From GCA-2687025 sp964473525 (GTDB lineage Bacteria; Poribacteria; WGA-4E; GCA-2687025), in assembly GCA_964473525.1 (NCBI GenBank), contig CAYYPK010000018.1, positions 73,910 through 137,909 on the forward strand: a DNA stretch of 64,000 bases, written 5' to 3'. Positions 18,379-27,472 of this stretch are shown here, one piece after another. The notes beneath the pieces are model-generated. The model worked only from the letters and a program-made list of their open reading frames with translations, did not search any database and was not told the origin of the DNA. Each line of letters begins with the position of its first letter. Within the stretch, counting starts at the first letter, position 1. Made by a program: the position numbers and the translations under genes.

Positions 18379-18574
18379 CCCTCTCGACCGCAGGCCAGAC
18401 CACCGATGGGCGACGCTCGCGCGTCGCCCCGTTAACGGCTTACGACCGTCACGTCTCCGCTCTCGCCCGCGCTGCCGGACGCGACTTCCTGGGGTTCCGC
18501 CCTAACGGCCCCGCCCTGAGCAGTCGCCGCTTGGCTGTCAGAAGCCGACTATCCACCACGGGACGCGCTGCGTG

Positions 18575-20269
18575 ATGATGACGAACGAGGAACTTGCCGA
18601 CGAGCTTCGTATTCTCGCCGACCTCATGATGATCGGCGGCGACGATGTCTACCGCATACGGCGCTACGCCCGGCTAGCGGACACCGTCGAAGCGCTCCCC
18701 GAACCCGTCGATGCCATATACGCGGAGGGGCGTCTGACAGACCTCAAGGGCGTTGGCGACTCCACGGCGAAGCTCATCGAGGAGTACCTCGCGACGGGGA
18801 CGTCCGACAGGCGCAAGAAGCTCGAAGAGACCACGCCCATCACCGTGTTGGATCTGCTGGCGCTCCCAGGCGTCGGCCCCAAGACGGCTCAGCGCCTGTT
18901 CCAAGACCTTAACATCACGTCCATTGACGAGCTGGAAGCCGGACTCGACGCGGGAACCGTCCAGGGCATGAAGGGCATCACCGCGAAGTCCGAAGACAAG
19001 CTGAGGGCGGGGATTGCGCGCATCCGTCGTCGCAATGTCGAGCGCCCGCTACAGGAAGTACAACGGCTCAGCGAGCAGATCGGCGAGGCCCTCAACCTGG
19101 CGCCGGATGTCACGGCGATCGCCGTCGCGGGAGGCGCCCGGCGCGGCGTCGAGACACCACGCCGCATTGAGGTTGTCGCGGCGACGGAGAACATCGGGCA
19201 GGCAGCGGTCACCCTCGGCAAGTTGGGACTCGGTGACGGCTCGCCAGCGAGAGAGGTACGCGGCGAATTCGGCGGTGGGTTCCCGATCCGCGCGTCGTTG
19301 ACGCCCTCTGCCTACTTCGGGGTCACATGGCTCCGACGAACGGCGGATATGGCGCACACTGAAGCTCTTAACGCACGCGCGGCCGAGCGCGGGCTGAAGC
19401 CGCTTGACGACGAGGATGCCTGGAAGCACCTCGACGAGGAGGACATCTACGCCAAGCTTGGCCTTCCGCTCATCGTGCCGGAGTTGCGCGAGGGCGCGGC
19501 CGCGATCGACAGGGCTGACGCTGGCGCGCTCCCCACGCTCCTCCGGGTCGACGACTACAACGCCGACCTGCACGCGCATACGGTCGCCAGTGACGGGGCG
19601 AATTCCATCCAGGAGATGGCAGAGGCGGCGCGCGCGCGGGGGTATGGCTGTCTCGCCATCTGCGATCACTCCCGGTCGTCGGGTCAGGCGGGCGGCCTCA
19701 GCGTCGAGAGGCTGCTGGAGCAGATCGAGCAGGTACGCGAAGTAGACGACCTCATGGGCAGCGACTTCACAGTGCTGGCTGGCAGTGAGGTGGACATCCT
19801 CAAGGACGGCAAACTCGACTACTCAGACGACATCCTTGCTCAGTTGGACTGGGTTGTCGCCAGCGTGCACTCGCACTTCACTCTGTCCGAGGCGGCGCAG
19901 ACAGAGCGCTTCCAGAAGGCGATGGAGAATCCCTACGTCCGGGTCATCGGTCACGCGACGGGTCGGCTGCTTAGCAGGCGTGACCCGTATCCTCTGGACA
20001 TTCCCGCGCTCATCCAGACGGCCCTCGAGACAGGCGTGGCGCTTGAACTGAACTCCGCGCCGGATCGGCTTGATCTGAACGCGGAGTATTGCGCCATGGC
20101 TCGCGAGGCGGGGGTACCCATCTCCATCAACACGGATGCGCACCGCCGGGAGTCGTTCGAGTCCATACGCTACGGGCTAGCGACCGCGCGTCGCGCGTGG
20201 TTGGAGCCGAAGCACGTCGTCAACGCCTGGAGCGTCGAGGACATTCGCGCCTTCCGCGCCCCGGCGTGA
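18575..20269 (+). CDS. polX: PolX-PHP protein with degenerate polymerase site
   Basis: A 564-residue homologue of bacterial family X DNA polymerase. The N-terminal 8-kDa domain has helix-hairpin-helix motifs ('LKGVGDSTA' near 58, 'LPGVGPKTA' near 98). The palm region aligns ('GARRGVETPRRIEVV' near 188), but the two catalytic Asp of the usual 'GDLD/GDID' step are Arg and Glu. The third carboxylate region ('FPIRASLTPSAYFGVTWLRRTADMAH', read in parts) also lacks Asp. The C-terminal PHP nuclease domain keeps all expected metal ligands: 'DLHAHT', 'CDHS', 'GSEVDI', 'SVHSHF', 'IGHATGR' and 'NTDAHR'. It is therefore likely a repair nuclease without polymerase activity. The start is one of GTG 18572, ATG 18575 or ATG 18578. 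Confidence 0.85.
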   Translation: MMTNEELADELRILADLMMIGGDDVYRIRRYARLADTVEALPEPVDAIYAEGRLTDLKGVGDSTAKLIEEYLATGTSDRRKKLEETTPITVLDLLALPGVGPKTAQRLFQDLNITSIDELEAGLDAGTVQGMKGITAKSEDKLRAGIARIRRRNVERPLQEVQRLSEQIGEALNLAPDVTAIAVAGGARRGVETPRRIEVVAATENIGQAAVTLGKLGLGDGSPAREVRGEFGGGFPIRASLTPSAYFGVTWLRRTADMAHTEALNARAAERGLKPLDDEDAWKHLDEEDIYAKLGLPLIVPELREGAAAIDRADAGALPTLLRVDDYNADLHAHTVASDGANSIQEMAEAARARGYGCLAICDHSRSSGQAGGLSVERLLEQIEQVREVDDLMGSDFTVLAGSEVDILKDGKLDYSDDILAQLDWVVASVHSHFTLSEAAQTERFQKAMENPYVRVIGHATGRLLSRRDPYPLDIPALIQTALETGVALELNSAPDRLDLNAEYCAMAREAGVPISINTDAHRRESFESIRYGLATARRAWLEPKHVVNAWSVEDIRAFRAPA

Positions 20270-20475
20270 CGTAGCGGCGCCGGCCCATGGCGCGCGGCCC
20301 CGCCACACACCGCCATGTGACGCATGGCGCTACTATGCTGGCGCCCCAGGCATAGTCCGTCGGCTCCGCCTGTGTTCGCCACTCCGGCCAGCGTGCGCCC
20401 CGCCACTATCGGCATTCTCCTGTCCAAACCGCCGCAACTTCGCGGGACTTACCTGACAGGCTCCCGCGCCTCGAC

Positions 20476-20504
20476 CCCCTATAATATAGGGGCGGCTCAG
20501 CCGC
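20476..20504 (+). promoter_or_regulatory. Promoter with two adjacent palindromes
   Basis: A perfect -10 hexamer TATAAT lies at 20480-20485 within a perfect 17-bp palindrome CCCCTATAATATAGGGG (20476-20492). It is abutted by a second perfect palindrome GCGGCTCAGCCGC (20492-20504). The best -35 match, CTGACA at 20453-20458, is 21 bases away, which is long. The palindromes would overlap RNA polymerase contacts and could be an operator for the response-regulator gene starting at 20564. The 20270-20475 stretch holds no gene. Confidence 0.55.
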
Positions 20505-20563
20505 TTGGCACAACGTAGCAACGTGAGTAGACGCCCGCACCGCAGAGCGGGAGGAGACACGAC

Positions 20564-22459
20564 ATGGCACGGCCGACAGTGGTCATGGCGGCGGGGAGCC
20601 CGCTCTTCAGTCGCGGCCTCATGCATACGCTGTTCGAGTGTGAGTGCGACGTCGTCCCTGTTCGGAGGGCTGACGACGTACGCAATTGGGCCGCTTCCGG
20701 CGCGGTACAGATGTGCGTGATACAGGACGCGCTCGTCGAGGGGTCGGGTCTGGACTTGTGCGCCGAATTGGCCGCGAGCAGCCCTTCGATTCCGGTTGTG
20801 CTTTTCTCACGTGATGCGACGGTCGAGCCGACGGCGAAGGAGAAGGGCGCCGTCGGGTTCATCCGGGCTCCTGCACGTGGTGGCGCGGCCCTGGACGTCC
20901 TCAAGGCTGCTCTCGATGCGGCCCCGCCCGCGACCGCCTCCGCCGTTGCTCCGCCGGCAAGCACACCTGCGCCGATCGGCGCCGCTCCCACCGTCGTCGC
21001 AGTTCCCGAGGCGCTGGACGCCGAACAGGGGGACGCCAAGCGGATCCTCTTGGTCGACGACAGCAAGGTCATCCACACGCACGTAGGTGGCCTCTTGCGG
21101 GACGAGGGCTATGTGGTGCTGAACGCCATGGACGGCGCCGAAGGTCTGAACGTAGCGAACGCCGAGATGCCCGACTTGATCATCAGCGATGTCGAGATGC
21201 CGAATATGGACGGCTTCGAGATGAGCTTTCAGATCAAGGAAGACCCGGACACGGCGCAGATTCCCATCCTCATCCTGTCGTCGCGGGGCGCCAGCGTCGA
21301 CATGGACCGTGGGTTCGATGTCGGCGCGAACGACTACCTGACGAAGCCCGTGGACGAGGACGACCTGCTTACCCGTGTCCTACAGATGCTCGGTTTGGAC
21401 GGCATGGGCCAGAGAGAGAAAGTCGTCGTCGCTGAGGACAGCATGGTCCAACGCAACTTGATCGTGCAGGGGATGGAACAACAGGGCTTCGAGGTCATAG
21501 CTGCCGCCGACGGCAAGCAGGCTCTGGATCTGATCTTGCAGGATCCGCCGGACCTCGTCATCACCGACTTCGACATGCCCGAAATGGATGGCCGCGAACT
21601 GACAAGAGCCATCCGCCAGGAGGAGCATCTCAAGGAACTGCCTATCGTGATGCTGACCGCGGCGGATTCGGATAAAGACCGCCAGAGGGGTCTGCACGCG
21701 GGCGTGAACGCTTACCTGGGCAAGCCGTTCGTCCCAGACAAGATCATCGTCATCGCCGAGAAGCTCATCGCCGAACACCGCCTGCTGCGCGAGAGCGCAG
21801 CCATGCAACGCTACCTGTCCGACGCAGCCATCGACGCCGCCAACAAGGCGGCCGACGCGGCCCACGGCGAGCACGAGAGCATGGAGGCCGAGCGGCGCTT
21901 CGTGAGCGTGCTGTTCACCCACATCGTCGATTTCAGCTCGATGACCGAGACGATGGACGCGGAGGAGCTCGTCACCCTCATGAACGAGTACTTCGACGCC
22001 GTGACGCCGCTGTTCAAGGACAACGGGGGCGTCATCGACAAGTTCATCGGCGACTGTGTGATGGGCGTGTTCCGCGGCGACGACGACTCGCAGAACGCCG
22101 ACTACGCGTTCGCCGCCGTCAAGACAGGCGTGCAGATGATCAAGGCCCTGGAGGGATTCAACGAGGGCCACGCCACGCCGCTCGACATCCGCGTTGGCGT
22201 CAACTCTGGCATGGCGATCATGGGCGACATCGGCGCCGCCGCCGTTCGTCGCGATCACACGGTCATCGGGGACTCCGTCAACCTCGCCGCAAGGTTGGAG
22301 TCAAACGCCGAAGACGGTACCGTCCTCATCAGCCAGGACACTTACGATCTGGTAAGCGATAGGGTAACCGCCACGGAGCTCGACCCGATCATGGTCAAGG
22401 GCAAGTCCATGCCCATCCACGTGTTCCGGGCAGATGACTTCATCGACGACGGGGCGTAA
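20564..22459 (+). CDS. Triple-receiver regulator with class III cyclase domain
   Basis: A 631-residue cytoplasmic signalling protein. Residues 4-117 resemble a degenerate receiver. A proline/alanine linker follows. Receiver 2 (about 158-277) has phospho-acceptor Asp209 in 'IISDVEMPNMDG', and receiver 3 (about 286-405) has Asp335 in 'VITDFDMPEMDG'. A class III adenylate/guanylate cyclase homology domain occupies about 445-625. In the cyclase, the second metal Asp497 ('KFIGDCVMGVF') and the 'VIGDSVNLAARLE' Asn/Arg motif are present, but the first metal Asp of 'FxDIxGFT' is His453 ('LFTHIVDFS'). Catalysis is therefore uncertain. The start is supported by the GGGAGGAG ribosome site just upstream. 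No histidine kinase gene is adjacent. Confidence 0.88.
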   Translation: MARPTVVMAAGSPLFSRGLMHTLFECECDVVPVRRADDVRNWAASGAVQMCVIQDALVEGSGLDLCAELAASSPSIPVVLFSRDATVEPTAKEKGAVGFIRAPARGGAALDVLKAALDAAPPATASAVAPPASTPAPIGAAPTVVAVPEALDAEQGDAKRILLVDDSKVIHTHVGGLLRDEGYVVLNAMDGAEGLNVANAEMPDLIISDVEMPNMDGFEMSFQIKEDPDTAQIPILILSSRGASVDMDRGFDVGANDYLTKPVDEDDLLTRVLQMLGLDGMGQREKVVVAEDSMVQRNLIVQGMEQQGFEVIAAADGKQALDLILQDPPDLVITDFDMPEMDGRELTRAIRQEEHLKELPIVMLTAADSDKDRQRGLHAGVNAYLGKPFVPDKIIVIAEKLIAEHRLLRESAAMQRYLSDAAIDAANKAADAAHGEHESMEAERRFVSVLFTHIVDFSSMTETMDAEELVTLMNEYFDAVTPLFKDNGGVIDKFIGDCVMGVFRGDDDSQNADYAFAAVKTGVQMIKALEGFNEGHATPLDIRVGVNSGMAIMGDIGAAAVRRDHTVIGDSVNLAARLESNAEDGTVLISQDTYDLVSDRVTATELDPIMVKGKSMPIHVFRADDFIDDGA

Positions 22460-22530
22460 GATTCTGGACGCCTAGTTTGCGCGTCCAGACGTGGGGTACA
22501 GCTCAGACCGCCGAGAAGTAGGGGAAACAG

Positions 22531-23367
22531 ATGAAGCCTGAACAGCCGCTGGAAATCGGGATCATGCTGGGCGTGGGGGACGACCCCGCCGAAAGTCTTG
22601 CCAAGGTGAAGGCCGTCGGGCTCAACAACGCGCAGATGGGCAGACCACCCGCCCAGTACCTCGCCGGAGAAGCCTTCGAGGAGCTGCGCGCGGCAATCGA
22701 AGACTCCGGCATCACTATCACCACCGTGTTCTGCGGATTCGATGGCGAGAGCTACGCCGACATTCCCACCGTCAAGGAGACAGTCGGCTACGTACCTGCC
22801 GGCACGCGCGCGGAGCGTGTGCAGGAAACACTCGCGATCTCGGAGTTCGCCAAGGGTCTGGGTGTGGACGCCGTAGCAGCGCACATCGGCTTCATACCGG
22901 AAGACGAGAGTGACCCGCTGTTCGCGGAGATGGTCGAGACGCTCCAGCAGATCGCCGATCATTGCGCTGGCAACGGCCAGGTGTTCAGCCTGGAGACCGG
23001 TCAGGAGAGCGGCGCGGGACTGTTGGCGTTCCTGAAAGCCGTCGACCGAGACAACCTGAAGGTGAACTTCGACCCGGCGAACATGATCCTCTACGGCAGC
23101 GGCGAGCCCATCGAGGCGATGGAGATCGTCAAGGACTACATCGTCAGCGTCCACGCCAAGGACGGGACGTGGTCCGACCAGCCGACGGTGACGTTTGGCG
23201 AGGAAACTCCCCTGGGCGCGGGCGACGTGAACATGACCCGATTCGTCGAGAAGTTGAAAGAGATCGGCTTCGATGGGTATATCACCATCGAGCGGGAGAT
23301 CAGCGGCGACGAGCAGGTCGAGGACATCAAAGCCGGCATTGAACTGCTAAGGTCGCTCGTCGGATAG
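22531..23367 (+). CDS. Sugar phosphate isomerase/epimerase (TIM barrel)
   Basis: A 278-residue AP-endonuclease-2-type TIM barrel. Metal-binding residues are recognisable: Glu in 'FSLETGQE', Asp in 'VNFDPANMILYG', His in 'VSVHAKDG' and Glu in 'ITIEREI'. The spacing matches hydroxypyruvate isomerase/inosose-type enzymes. It likely isomerises or epimerises a sugar or ketose in the cytoplasm; the substrate is unknown. It is only distantly similar to the other TIM-barrel protein of this window at 8022-8888. The ATG has a weak AGGGGAAA ribosome site. The gene ends 15 bases before the ferredoxin-like gene and may be cotranscribed. Confidence 0.85.
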   Translation: MKPEQPLEIGIMLGVGDDPAESLAKVKAVGLNNAQMGRPPAQYLAGEAFEELRAAIEDSGITITTVFCGFDGESYADIPTVKETVGYVPAGTRAERVQETLAISEFAKGLGVDAVAAHIGFIPEDESDPLFAEMVETLQQIADHCAGNGQVFSLETGQESGAGLLAFLKAVDRDNLKVNFDPANMILYGSGEPIEAMEIVKDYIVSVHAKDGTWSDQPTVTFGEETPLGAGDVNMTRFVEKLKEIGFDGYITIEREISGDEQVEDIKAGIELLRSLVG

Positions 23368-23382
23368 CCGCCGTCCTCGCAT

Positions 23383-24018
23383 ATGGAGCGGCACGGCATG
23401 GCGCGTAGACCCAAGACCGCCTATGACGACGACTCCGGTGTAGACCGCCGGGATTTCTTCGGGCAGCTGCTCCGCGAGATCGCGCGTCCGGTCGTCGAGT
23501 TTCGCGAGGCCGCGAAGGATGCCCCGGCGGGCCCCGAGCCGCAGGAGACGGTGGAGAAACGCCTGCGCCCTCCCGGCGCGCTTCACGAGACGCTCTTCAC
23601 CGACGTATGCGACCGCTCCGGCGAGTGCGTGGAAGCCTGCCCAGCCAACGCCATCCTCGCCGGCGCCGACGGCACGCCCTACGTCGATCCACACCACCAG
23701 CCGTGCGTCGTGTGCGTGGGACTGGACTGCATGTCCGCCTGCGCAAGCGGCGCGCTCATGCCCCGGCCAGCCGACGCCCTCGGCATGGGACTCGCCCGCG
23801 TGGACTCCACCGCGTGCCTCCGGTCAACGGGAGAGGACTGTACGCGTTGCATACAGGTATGCCCGTTGCACGAGTTGGGACACACTGTGCTAGATCTGAC
23901 GCTCGACGGCTCACTCCACGTCTATGAGGACGCTTGCGTAGGCTGCGGGTGCTGCGTGCGAGCGTGCCCAACGCAACCGGCCGCGATCAATGTCGAGCCG
24001 ACGAGGGCTCTGGCGTGA
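23383..24018 (+). CDS. Ferredoxin-type protein with four [4Fe-4S] motifs (NapF/NapG-like)
   Basis: A 211-residue protein with four cysteine clusters: 'CDRSGECVEACP', 'CVVCVGLDCMSACASGA', 'CLRSTGEDCTRCIQVCP' and 'CVGCGCCVRACPTQPA'. This is the NapF/NapG/MauM type of electron-transfer protein, which passes electrons to a redox partner or helps mature it. The N-terminus is charged ('DRRDFFGQLLREIARP'), resembling a degraded twin-arginine leader without a following hydrophobic core, so it is probably cytoplasmic. No periplasmic nitrate reductase genes are near. A second ATG at 23398 is an alternative start. The stop overlaps the GTG start of the next gene. Confidence 0.85.
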   Translation: MERHGMARRPKTAYDDDSGVDRRDFFGQLLREIARPVVEFREAAKDAPAGPEPQETVEKRLRPPGALHETLFTDVCDRSGECVEACPANAILAGADGTPYVDPHHQPCVVCVGLDCMSACASGALMPRPADALGMGLARVDSTACLRSTGEDCTRCIQVCPLHELGHTVLDLTLDGSLHVYEDACVGCGCCVRACPTQPAAINVEPTRALA

Positions 24019-27000
24019 GGGCGGGGGACAAGCGCGTGTTCGTGCCTCCGACCCCATCCCAGCCTTCCCCTGCAAGGGGAAGGAGTCCGGCTACCGCGCG
24101 AGCTTGGGGTATCGTCGTTGCGCTTGCCGCCCTCGGGCTCCTCCTCCCTGCGGGCCCCACCTACGCCCAGGGCTTCGGCAAGAACAAGGTCAACTACACG
24201 CAGGACGACTGGCGGCTCATACGCTCCGAGCACTTCGACGTCTACTTCCCGGACGGTTCCGTCTGGTTGGCGGAGTTCACGGCGCGCACATCCGAGGACG
24301 CGCTGACACAGATCGAGGACGCCTGGAACTACAAGCTGGATCGTAAGATCCCCATCATCGTCTACACGTCGCACAACACGTTCTCCGAGACGAACGTCAT
24401 CGGCGGCCGCATTGGGGAGACTACGGGAGGCTTCACGGAGTTCAATCGCAGCCGCGTGGTGATTCCGTATGAGGGATCCTACGCCCAGATGCGGCACGTG
24501 ATCCACCACGAACTCGTCCACGCGCTGCAGTACAACCTGTTCACCAGCGGCAGCTTCAAGACGTTGGCGCTGTCGAGGCTTGTCTCGCTGCCCCTCTGGG
24601 TGGTCGAGGGGCTCGCGGAGTTCGAGTCGACCGGCTGGGATGTCGATGCCGACAACATCATGCGAGACGCTGTCATCTCCGACTACGCTCCCTCGCTCGA
24701 CACGATGCGGTACGGCGTCTTCGCGTACAAGGGCGGTCAATCCGTCTACCGCTTCCTCGCGCAGACGTACGGCCGAGAGCGCATCGCCGAGTGGCTACGC
24801 TCCATCAAGACGACCGCCAGCGTTGAGAAGTCGTTCCGGTACGTCTTCGACGAGAGCATGGAGGAGATCGACAAGAAGTGGCACATGTGGCTGAAGAAGC
24901 AGTACTGGCCGGAGATCGCTGAGCGTCTCTCGCCGGCTGAATACGCGCGACCGATGACGGACCACCTCGAGGACGGCAGCTACCTGAACGTCGGAGGCCG
25001 CATCTCCCCAGACGCGTCGCAACTCGCTTACGTTAGCACGCAGCGCGGGTTCGCGGACATCTATCTGATGGACGTCGAGACGGGGGAGTCCGAGCGCATC
25101 ATCGACGGTCAGCAGTCGCCCGACTTCGAGTCGCTGTTCCTCCTGCGCCCCGGGCTGGCGTGGTCGCCGACGGGATCGCACATCGCCATCGTCGCGAAGA
25201 AGCACGGCAAGAACGCGCTGTTCCTCTACGACATCATCGAGCGTGAGGTGGAGCGCGAATACGTGTTCGACCTCGACGCCATTTTCACGCCCACGTGGTC
25301 GCCCGACGGCGAGCGGATGGCGATGGTGGGGTTGATGGACGGGTGGTCGGACATCTACATCGTCGCGCTCGAGGACGGCGCCTTGACGCGACTTACGCAT
25401 GATCCGTACGACGAGCGCGACCCGGATTGGTCGCCAGCGGAGCCGCTTCTCGCGTTCTCGTCGGATCGACGCACCACGGAGCTGGAATACGACGACTCCA
25501 CGGCCTTCGACTACGGGCCGTACAACCTCTACACGGTCGATGTCGACACGCGCGCCGTCGCGCAACTGACCGATCACGACGCGCAGGACGAGTACGCCGC
25601 GTGGAGCCCAGACGGCAGCCAGATCCTGTTCGTGTCCGAGCGCTCTGGCGTCGGCAACATGTATCTGCTAGACGCCTCGGGAGGCGGTCCCACGCCCGTG
25701 ACAGACTCGCTAACGGGGGCGCAGCAGATCGACTGGTCGGCAGATGGCGCGAAGGTTGTGTTCTCAGCGTTCCAGGAGGGCGGCTACGACCTGTTCCTGA
25801 TGGACGACCCCAGGATTCCGCCCGCTGGCGAGAAGGTCGCGCCGACGCTGACGGAACTCGCCCGCCGGATGTTCGGGCGCCGCGACGTAGCCGAGGCGAC
25901 GTCTCCCGACACTGGAGCCACCGGAACGCAGACCGGCGACGAAGCGCCACCCGAGGATGCCGTCGCGGAGGGGCAGCCGCCCGGTGCGGATACCGCGACA
26001 CCTGGCGCTGAGCCCGTGTCCACGGAAGGCGCCCCTGATCGACCATCGGATGCTTCTTCGGAAGCTTCTGACGCGACGACATCGCCGCGGTGGTCGTCGA
26101 TCGTCGCATCCATTCCCGACCGCCTCTCGGCGCTGGAGGGGCGCCCACCGGAGGATCCAGAACAAGACACCACGTCAGGCGACCCGGACGAGGATGCTGA
26201 CCGCGAACCAGACGACGGCGAGTCTGCATCCGACGCCAGACCCCGCAAGCGCAAGACGACCCGGCCCCGCGAGTACAAGCCCAAACTAACCGTCGAGTCG
26301 TTCGGCGTGCAGACACAGGTCAGCAGCTTCCTCGGGTTCAGCGGTCAAGCCTTCCTGAGCATGAGCGACCTGCTAGGGAACAAGCGCCTGGTTCTGATAA
26401 CGGACCAGTCCATCTCGTCGGTGAAGAACCTGAACGCCATCGTTCAGTATGTGCAGCTCTACAATCGGCTGAATTACGGAGTCACCGCGTTTCACACACG
26501 CAACTTCTTCCTCGCGAACGAACGCGGCGTGGGCAATCAGGTGGTCCTCGTAGCGGATCGCAACGTGGGGTTCTCGGGGCTCGCGGAGTACCCGTTCAGC
26601 CAGTTCTCGCGGCTGGAAATGAGCGCCGGCCTCCGGCGGATTGAGCGCGACCGCGTCGGCGTGCGCATATACGACTACTACCGGACAGGCCCGTTCGGCG
26701 AGACGGTGCGACAGGTGCGAGAGGATCCCATCGACCGCAAGTCCATCGTCCCGCTCGAAGTTGCGTACATCGAGGACACGGTGGGATACGGCGCCTTCGC
26801 CCCGGCGGACGGTCGGCGCCTGCGCGTGGGGCTCACGACGGCTCCCGGGCTCGGGGACGGGTTCCTGAGCTACTCGACGCTGCGAGGCGATTACCGGCAC
26901 TACGTACCCTTCGCGGATACGCAGAGCTTGGCGCTACGTCTATCGGGCGGGACGAGCGTCGGCCGCAACGCGCAGAAGTTCTTCCTGGGTGGCGTGCAGT

Positions 27001-27443
27001 CGGAGATCAGCCCGCGGATTTCGAGTGTCGTGGACGACGAGTTGCGCGCCGACGAGATCTTCTTTCCGTCTTTCGAGGGGCCGCTGCGCGGCGCGAACCT
27101 GTACGAATTTGTCGGAGATTCCTTCCTGCTCGCGAACCTCGAGTGGCGCTTCCGCCTCATCGAAAAGCTCGATATAGGATGGCCCGTGCCGATGACCTTC
27201 CGACACATTGGCGGCGCGCTGTTCGCGGACATGGGGTCGGCGTTCCAGATAGCTGACGTGTCGGACCCCGAGATCGTTCCCAACCGGCTAGACTCGCTGA
27301 ACGACCTCGTCGGGGGCGTGGGGTTCGGCACGCGTGTACACCTCGGCATCTTCATCCTGCGTATGGACGCGGCGTGGCGCGTAGCGAACCAACGGGTCGC
27401 CAGGCAGCCGCGCTACTACTGGTCCATCGGCGCCGGCTTCTGA
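24015..27443 (+). CDS. Exported metallopeptidase, PD40 propeller and beta-barrel protein
   Basis: An 1142-residue envelope protein. A signal peptide ends at 'PAGPTYAQG'. Next is a peptidase-MA-like domain with the zinc motif in 'MRHVIHHELVHALQ' and a downstream Glu in 'VVEGLAEFES'. About seven TolB/PD40 propeller blades follow ('PDASQLAYVST', 'WSPTGSHIAIV', 'WSPDGERMAMV', 'WSPDGSQILFV'), then a low-complexity acidic Pro/Thr/Ser linker (near residues 610-755). The C-terminal roughly 380 residues have the alternating pattern of a BamA-like outer-membrane barrel ending in Phe. The GTG at 24015 overlaps the ferredoxin stop (GTGA); GTG codons at 24036 and 24042 also fit. Its function is unknown: possibly a surface or secretion protein. 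Confidence 0.82.
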   Translation: MRAGDKRVFVPPTPSQPSPARGRSPATARAWGIVVALAALGLLLPAGPTYAQGFGKNKVNYTQDDWRLIRSEHFDVYFPDGSVWLAEFTARTSEDALTQIEDAWNYKLDRKIPIIVYTSHNTFSETNVIGGRIGETTGGFTEFNRSRVVIPYEGSYAQMRHVIHHELVHALQYNLFTSGSFKTLALSRLVSLPLWVVEGLAEFESTGWDVDADNIMRDAVISDYAPSLDTMRYGVFAYKGGQSVYRFLAQTYGRERIAEWLRSIKTTASVEKSFRYVFDESMEEIDKKWHMWLKKQYWPEIAERLSPAEYARPMTDHLEDGSYLNVGGRISPDASQLAYVSTQRGFADIYLMDVETGESERIIDGQQSPDFESLFLLRPGLAWSPTGSHIAIVAKKHGKNALFLYDIIEREVEREYVFDLDAIFTPTWSPDGERMAMVGLMDGWSDIYIVALEDGALTRLTHDPYDERDPDWSPAEPLLAFSSDRRTTELEYDDSTAFDYGPYNLYTVDVDTRAVAQLTDHDAQDEYAAWSPDGSQILFVSERSGVGNMYLLDASGGGPTPVTDSLTGAQQIDWSADGAKVVFSAFQEGGYDLFLMDDPRIPPAGEKVAPTLTELARRMFGRRDVAEATSPDTGATGTQTGDEAPPEDAVAEGQPPGADTATPGAEPVSTEGAPDRPSDASSEASDATTSPRWSSIVASIPDRLSALEGRPPEDPEQDTTSGDPDEDADREPDDGESASDARPRKRKTTRPREYKPKLTVESFGVQTQVSSFLGFSGQAFLSMSDLLGNKRLVLITDQSISSVKNLNAIVQYVQLYNRLNYGVTAFHTRNFFLANERGVGNQVVLVADRNVGFSGLAEYPFSQFSRLEMSAGLRRIERDRVGVRIYDYYRTGPFGETVRQVREDPIDRKSIVPLEVAYIEDTVGYGAFAPADGRRLRVGLTTAPGLGDGFLSYSTLRGDYRHYVPFADTQSLALRLSGGTSVGRNAQKFFLGGVQSEISPRISSVVDDELRADEIFFPSFEGPLRGANLYEFVGDSFLLANLEWRFRLIEKLDIGWPVPMTFRHIGGALFADMGSAFQIADVSDPEIVPNRLDSLNDLVGGVGFGTRVHLGIFILRMDAAWRVANQRVARQPRYYWSIGAGF
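24063..24083. repeat. REP-like palindrome inside a signal-peptide coding region
   Basis: A perfect 9-bp inverted repeat, CCTTCCCCT then GCA then AGGGGAAGG, flanked by CCCCATCCCAG on the left. It looks like the common intergenic palindromic repeats of many genomes but here falls within the first codons of the metallopeptidase gene, encoding 'PSQPSPARGRSP'. Confidence 0.55.
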
Positions 27444-27472
27444 GGCGCCCCGCGTTGACGACTGTGGGGTAG

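Noticed and set aside
20453..20485. CTGACA as a -35 box for the TATAAT at 20480
   Set aside because: The spacer is 21 bases, too long for a standard sigma-70 promoter, so only the -10 element is reported as firm.
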